Below are positions 61,066-64,000 of a stretch of DNA of 64,000 bases, piece by piece. The position numbers were made by a program, and so were the translations under genes. The notes under the pieces were generated by a model. The model had not been told where the DNA came from. It ran no database searches and was given only the letters and a program-made list of their open reading frames with translations. Position 1 is the stretch's first letter, and every line of letters begins with the position of its first letter. The DNA comes from UBA1672 sp963977495 (GTDB taxonomy: Bacteria; Pseudomonadota; Alphaproteobacteria; Micavibrionales; Micavibrionaceae), in NCBI GenBank assembly GCA_963977495.1, contig CAXBOT010000001.1, positions 248,001 through 312,000 of the forward strand, written 5' to 3'.

Positions 61066-61665
61066 ATGCGTAAGTTTGATGGTGATGAATTATTGATAGC
61101 CACGCATAATGCGGGTAAGGCGCGAGAGATTTCAGAATTGCTCGCGCCCTATGTCAAAAACTTCACCACCGCAGGCGCGTTGAATTTACCGGAGCCGGAA
61201 GAAACCGGTTCAAGCTTTGCCGAGAATGCCATATTAAAGGCGCAGGCCGCGGCGCAGGCCAGTGGCATCGTATCCCTTGCCGATGATAGCGGCCTGGCGG
61301 TTCATGTTTTGAACGGTGATCCCGGTATTTACTCTGCGCGTTGGGGCGGGGCGTCTAAGGACTTTAATCTGGCCATGAAAAAGGTGCATGATGCCTTAGA
61401 CGGGCATGAAGACCGCAGCGCGTCTTTTGTTTGCGCACTGGCACTTGGTTGGCCTGACGGTCATAGTGAGATCTTCGAAGGGCGCGTACATGGCACAATC
61501 GTTTGGCCAATGCGCGGGGATAAGGGGTTCGGTTATGACCCTGTTTTTCAGGCTGATGGCTATGACATCACATTCGCACAGATGGAACCTACGGAGAAAC
61601 ATGCCATATCACACCGCGCAAACGCGTTTGACTTGCTCGTAAAACATTGCCTGAAAGGGGCATAA
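61066..61665 (+). CDS. rdgB: XTP/dITP diphosphatase (RdgB/HAM1)
   Basis: 199-residue house-cleaning pyrophosphatase that removes non-canonical purine nucleotides. The N-terminal ELLIATHNAGKAREISELL, SFAENAILKAQAAA and catalytic ADDSGLAVHVLNGDPGIYSAR are intact, as are the FGYDPVFQ and EKHAISHRANAF blocks. It lies between rph and hemW in one operon. Confidence 0.97.
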   Translation: MRKFDGDELLIATHNAGKAREISELLAPYVKNFTTAGALNLPEPEETGSSFAENAILKAQAAAQASGIVSLADDSGLAVHVLNGDPGIYSARWGGASKDFNLAMKKVHDALDGHEDRSASFVCALALGWPDGHSEIFEGRVHGTIVWPMRGDKGFGYDPVFQADGYDITFAQMEPTEKHAISHRANAFDLLVKHCLKGA

Positions 61666-61669
61666 GGAT

Positions 61670-62827
61670 ATGTTTCGTCCCGATCAAATGGGCGTGTATA
61701 TCCATTGGCCTTTTTGTGAATCCCGCTGTCCGTATTGTGATTTTAATGCGCATGTCCGTGAGGGGCTGGATCAGGCGCAATGGGTGGAGGCTTATGTACA
61801 GGCGCTTCAACATTACGCGCAGCGCATACCCGATCGGCAAGTGGTCTCAATTTTCTTTGGTGGCGGTACGCCGTCCTTGATGGAACCTCAAACGGTTGCG
61901 CGCATTATTGATACGGTTCAGTCGTTGTGGCCTGTGGCGAATGATTTGGAAATCACATTAGAAGCCAACCCGACATCCGTTGAAAATGACAAGCTGATTG
62001 CTTTTAAAGAGGCAGGGGTGAACAGAATATCCCTTGGCGTTCAGGCATTAAATGATGCGTATTTAAAGTTTTTTGGTCGCGGGCATAGCGTGGATGATGC
62101 GCTGCGGGCGATTGAACTTGCAAAAACGCATTATGCGCGCAGTAGTTTTGATTTGATTTACGCAAGGCCGGATCAGACACTTGATGATTGGGGCAGGGAG
62201 CTTGAGCAAGCCATAACATTATCCAATGGTCATCTTTCACTGTATCAATTAACGATAGAGCGCAACACGCCATTTTATATGCGTCATTCACGCGGTGAAT
62301 TTACAATTCCCGATGATGTAAAGGGCGCGGATTTCTATCATTTGACGCAAGATATTCTGGAGGGCGCAGGTTTGCCGTCCTATGAAGTGTCCAACCATGC
62401 CAAAGCGGGGCATGAATGCCGCCATAATCTGATTTACTGGCACATGGCAGATTATATCGGTGTGGGCGCAGGCGCGCATGGGCGGTTCGTGCAGGATAAT
62501 CATAAATATGCGAGCAGAGATCACGCCGCGCCTGAAATATGGCTGGAGCGCGTGCATAAGAACGGACACGGCGCGCATGCGTTGGAGGGTTTAACACAAG
62601 ACGATCGCTTCCATGAAGCCCTAATGATGGGGCTGCGCCTGCGTGAGGGGATCTCCATTGCGCAATGTGAAACGCAGTCGGGGCTGAGTTTTTTCGATAT
62701 GGTGGCGCAAAGCAAAATGGACACGGCGCGCGCCGAAGGCTGGATCATTCAAGAGGGGGATTCCATTCGTTTAACCCGTGAAGGGATGCTGCGCCTGAAT
62801 GTCCTTATTCCCTTTATCCTGAAATAA
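61670..62827 (+). CDS. hemW: Radical-SAM heme chaperone HemW
   Basis: 385-residue radical SAM protein. The cluster motif is CESRCPYCDFN (CxxxCxxC) after VYIHWPF; SAM-binding FFGGGTPSL and the ISLGVQALNDAYLKFFGRGH block follow. HemW delivers heme to respiratory enzymes and is often mis-annotated as coproporphyrinogen oxidase. It ends before a bidirectional terminator. Confidence 0.96.
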   Translation: MFRPDQMGVYIHWPFCESRCPYCDFNAHVREGLDQAQWVEAYVQALQHYAQRIPDRQVVSIFFGGGTPSLMEPQTVARIIDTVQSLWPVANDLEITLEANPTSVENDKLIAFKEAGVNRISLGVQALNDAYLKFFGRGHSVDDALRAIELAKTHYARSSFDLIYARPDQTLDDWGRELEQAITLSNGHLSLYQLTIERNTPFYMRHSRGEFTIPDDVKGADFYHLTQDILEGAGLPSYEVSNHAKAGHECRHNLIYWHMADYIGVGAGAHGRFVQDNHKYASRDHAAPEIWLERVHKNGHGAHALEGLTQDDRFHEALMMGLRLREGISIAQCETQSGLSFFDMVAQSKMDTARAEGWIIQEGDSIRLTREGMLRLNVLIPFILK

Positions 62828-62857
62828 AAAAGGGCACCGAAATCCGGCGCCCCTTTT
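62827..62857. terminator. Bidirectional intrinsic terminator
   Basis: The stem AAAAGGGCACCG / CGGCGCCCCTTTT has one mismatch; T-rich tracts are present on both sides, so it can serve hemW and the opposing gene at 62876. Confidence 0.82.
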
Positions 62858-62875
62858 CTAGAATATGATATGTGG

Positions 62876-64000
62876 TTACTGCGGCGCTGGCGCTGGTGAG
62901 AAAACCGTCGTGGCATCCTGTCCGTTGACAAGGAATTTGCCATCAGGCGTTGCCTCGATTTTATACCCATAGGCAGGTTTTCCGTTCGGGCCGCTTTGTG
63001 CCTTACCAACGGCTTTTAAACGCTCCAGCTTTTGTGACATTTCTTCGAATTTCCAAGCGTTGTCACTGTCTTCGTTCGCAGCGTTCTTTTGTGTGATCGC
63101 ATAGAGTGTATCCAGCCCTTCAAACACCGCATTGAATTGTGCGGTAAAGCCTGTCATTGCGCTCAAATCCGTCAATACTTTGCCGTTTAATGAAAAGTCG
63201 TAGATGCTGTTCTTTGCACCATTTTTCTCAACGACAATCTGCGTATTGGCTTGTGCTAAAATGGCAGGCAAACGCATGAGTACGCCAAGGCCGGCCATTT
63301 GCGCCGTTTGCGGGTCTGTGGCGATGGCATTGACTGTGTTCGTTGCGACCTTGCTTAAAGTACCATAGGGCAGGTTCAGGGCTTTGATGTTGACGTTCAT
63401 ACTTTGCGGCATCACGTCGCTATATTCAGGATCAGCAGGTGTTACGCTGATTGTGTCATAGCCGCCAGTGATCGCCAGAGAGCCTGCTTCGGTCTGCACA
63501 TTTTCAAGACCCATACCCAAAGAGGCAGCACCAATGCGCAATGTGTCGAATTGGCGGAATTCATTATCAAGGTCGGAATTGATATTGATGTCCTTCGCAC
63601 TATATTCAAACGTAAAACCACCCATATCGAAGTCATAAAGATCTGTAATCATGCCGATGATATCCGTTCCGTTTACCGGAGCATCTTCATCAGTTTGTTC
63701 AATATTTTGTAGTGACTTAAATGTCTTTGAGTGTTTCAGGATCTTTTCTTGATATTCTTTGAGCGTCGGCATTTGAATGTCTGTGAATGAGAAGCTCCCT
63801 TTCAATTCACCGATATTGGCATTCCCTTTTTCTTCCGGCGGCGCAATGTTTAAATTACTGAGCAGCACATGGCCGGGGCCGGTAAAGGTGTTGTTGCCTT
63901 GATCTTCAAGCTTTGTGTAAATTTGGAAACCGCCAACATTCACACCAACATCTGCGCCGGCAGATTTGAATGTAATGCCGGAAATATTCAAATCCATTTT
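62876..64000 (-). CDS. Hypothetical protein, C-terminal part (runs off the window)
   Basis: At least 374 residues; the frame is still open at base 64,000, so the true start lies outside. The visible protein is beta-rich with many Asn, Gly, Asp and Thr (NISGITFKSAGADVGVNVGG; YDTISVTPADPEYSDV), and ends in a short folded domain (GYKIEATPDGKFLVNGQDA) and a Pro/Ala tail. It could be the C-terminal part of an envelope protein of the DUF945/YdgA kind, but this is not established. Confidence 0.55.
   Translation of the reverse strand, partial: KMDLNISGITFKSAGADVGVNVGGFQIYTKLEDQGNNTFTGPGHVLLSNLNIAPPEEKGNANIGELKGSFSFTDIQMPTLKEYQEKILKHSKTFKSLQNIEQTDEDAPVNGTDIIGMITDLYDFDMGGFTFEYSAKDININSDLDNEFRQFDTLRIGAASLGMGLENVQTEAGSLAITGGYDTISVTPADPEYSDVMPQSMNVNIKALNLPYGTLSKVATNTVNAIATDPQTAQMAGLGVLMRLPAILAQANTQIVVEKNGAKNSIYDFSLNGKVLTDLSAMTGFTAQFNAVFEGLDTLYAITQKNAANEDSDNAWKFEEMSQKLERLKAVGKAQSGPNGKPAYGYKIEATPDGKFLVNGQDATTVFSPAPAPQ

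Overview
The window looks like a chromosomal segment of a free-living Gram-negative alphaproteobacterium of moderate GC (mid-40s per cent by eye, not calculated). Evidence for this: the chaperone and repair synteny grpE-dnaK-dnaJ-dapB with nth and ogt nearby; the rph-rdgB-hemW run; a class I lysyl-tRNA synthetase; bacterioferritin with a Bfd ferredoxin; a bactofilin; many lipoproteins; and DUF4402 surface proteins. A Micavibrio-like or related lineage would fit, but that is inference. No phage, insertion sequence, CRISPR array or rRNA is visible; there is one tRNA.

Layout. 1-3,100: end of the ATP synthase operon (atpG partial, atpD, atpC), with a PAP2-type phosphatase gene between atpG and atpD. 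3,200-8,300: a lipoprotein, a LOG-family protein coupled to a small partner, and the folate-branch genes pabA and pabB. 8,250-13,950: a DinG-type helicase, an MscS channel, a nitroreductase and small unknowns. 14,195-20,840: lysK, a SemiSWEET-like membrane protein, a 487-residue unknown, uvrB and a coupled pair of coiled-coil proteins. 21,100-25,110: envelope proteins of unknown role, one with four 21-residue coiled-coil repeats. 25,139-28,156: a PhzF-GH13 fusion gene followed upstream by a periplasmic cyclophilin. 28,240-29,650: an iron-storage module (bfd with a Fur-like box, a thioredoxin-like protein, bfr). 29,670-34,250: purB, an L,D-transpeptidase, radC, map and a CinA-like protein. 34,256-42,819: a WbaP-type sugar transferase, an AMIN-like lipoprotein and a non-canonical chaperone/usher-like surface system (two DUF4402 subunits, a PapD-like chaperone, an usher-like outer-membrane protein). 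42,833-45,575: an ArsR regulator with a clear operator, an Old Yellow Enzyme, and a cation/proton antiporter that appears to start at ATA. 45,851-47,692: an XRE regulator divergent from two paralogous small proteins with a CFCG/His motif. 47,892-51,393: tRNA-Leu, a MarR regulator, a pentapeptide-repeat protein and uvrC. 51,641-64,000: bactofilin, nth/ogt, dapB, dnaJ, a small J protein, dnaK, grpE, a secreted unknown, rph-rdgB-hemW, and a partial unknown protein.

Most genes are housekeeping (energy, DNA repair, protein folding, folate, nucleotide hygiene). The most unusual content is the PhzF-GH13 fusion, the DUF4402 chaperone/usher-like locus, the CFCG paralog pair with its divergent regulator, the PAP2 gene inside the atp operon, and the hairpin plus extra J protein between dnaK and dnaJ. 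Functions are from recognisable motifs only; no database search was possible.
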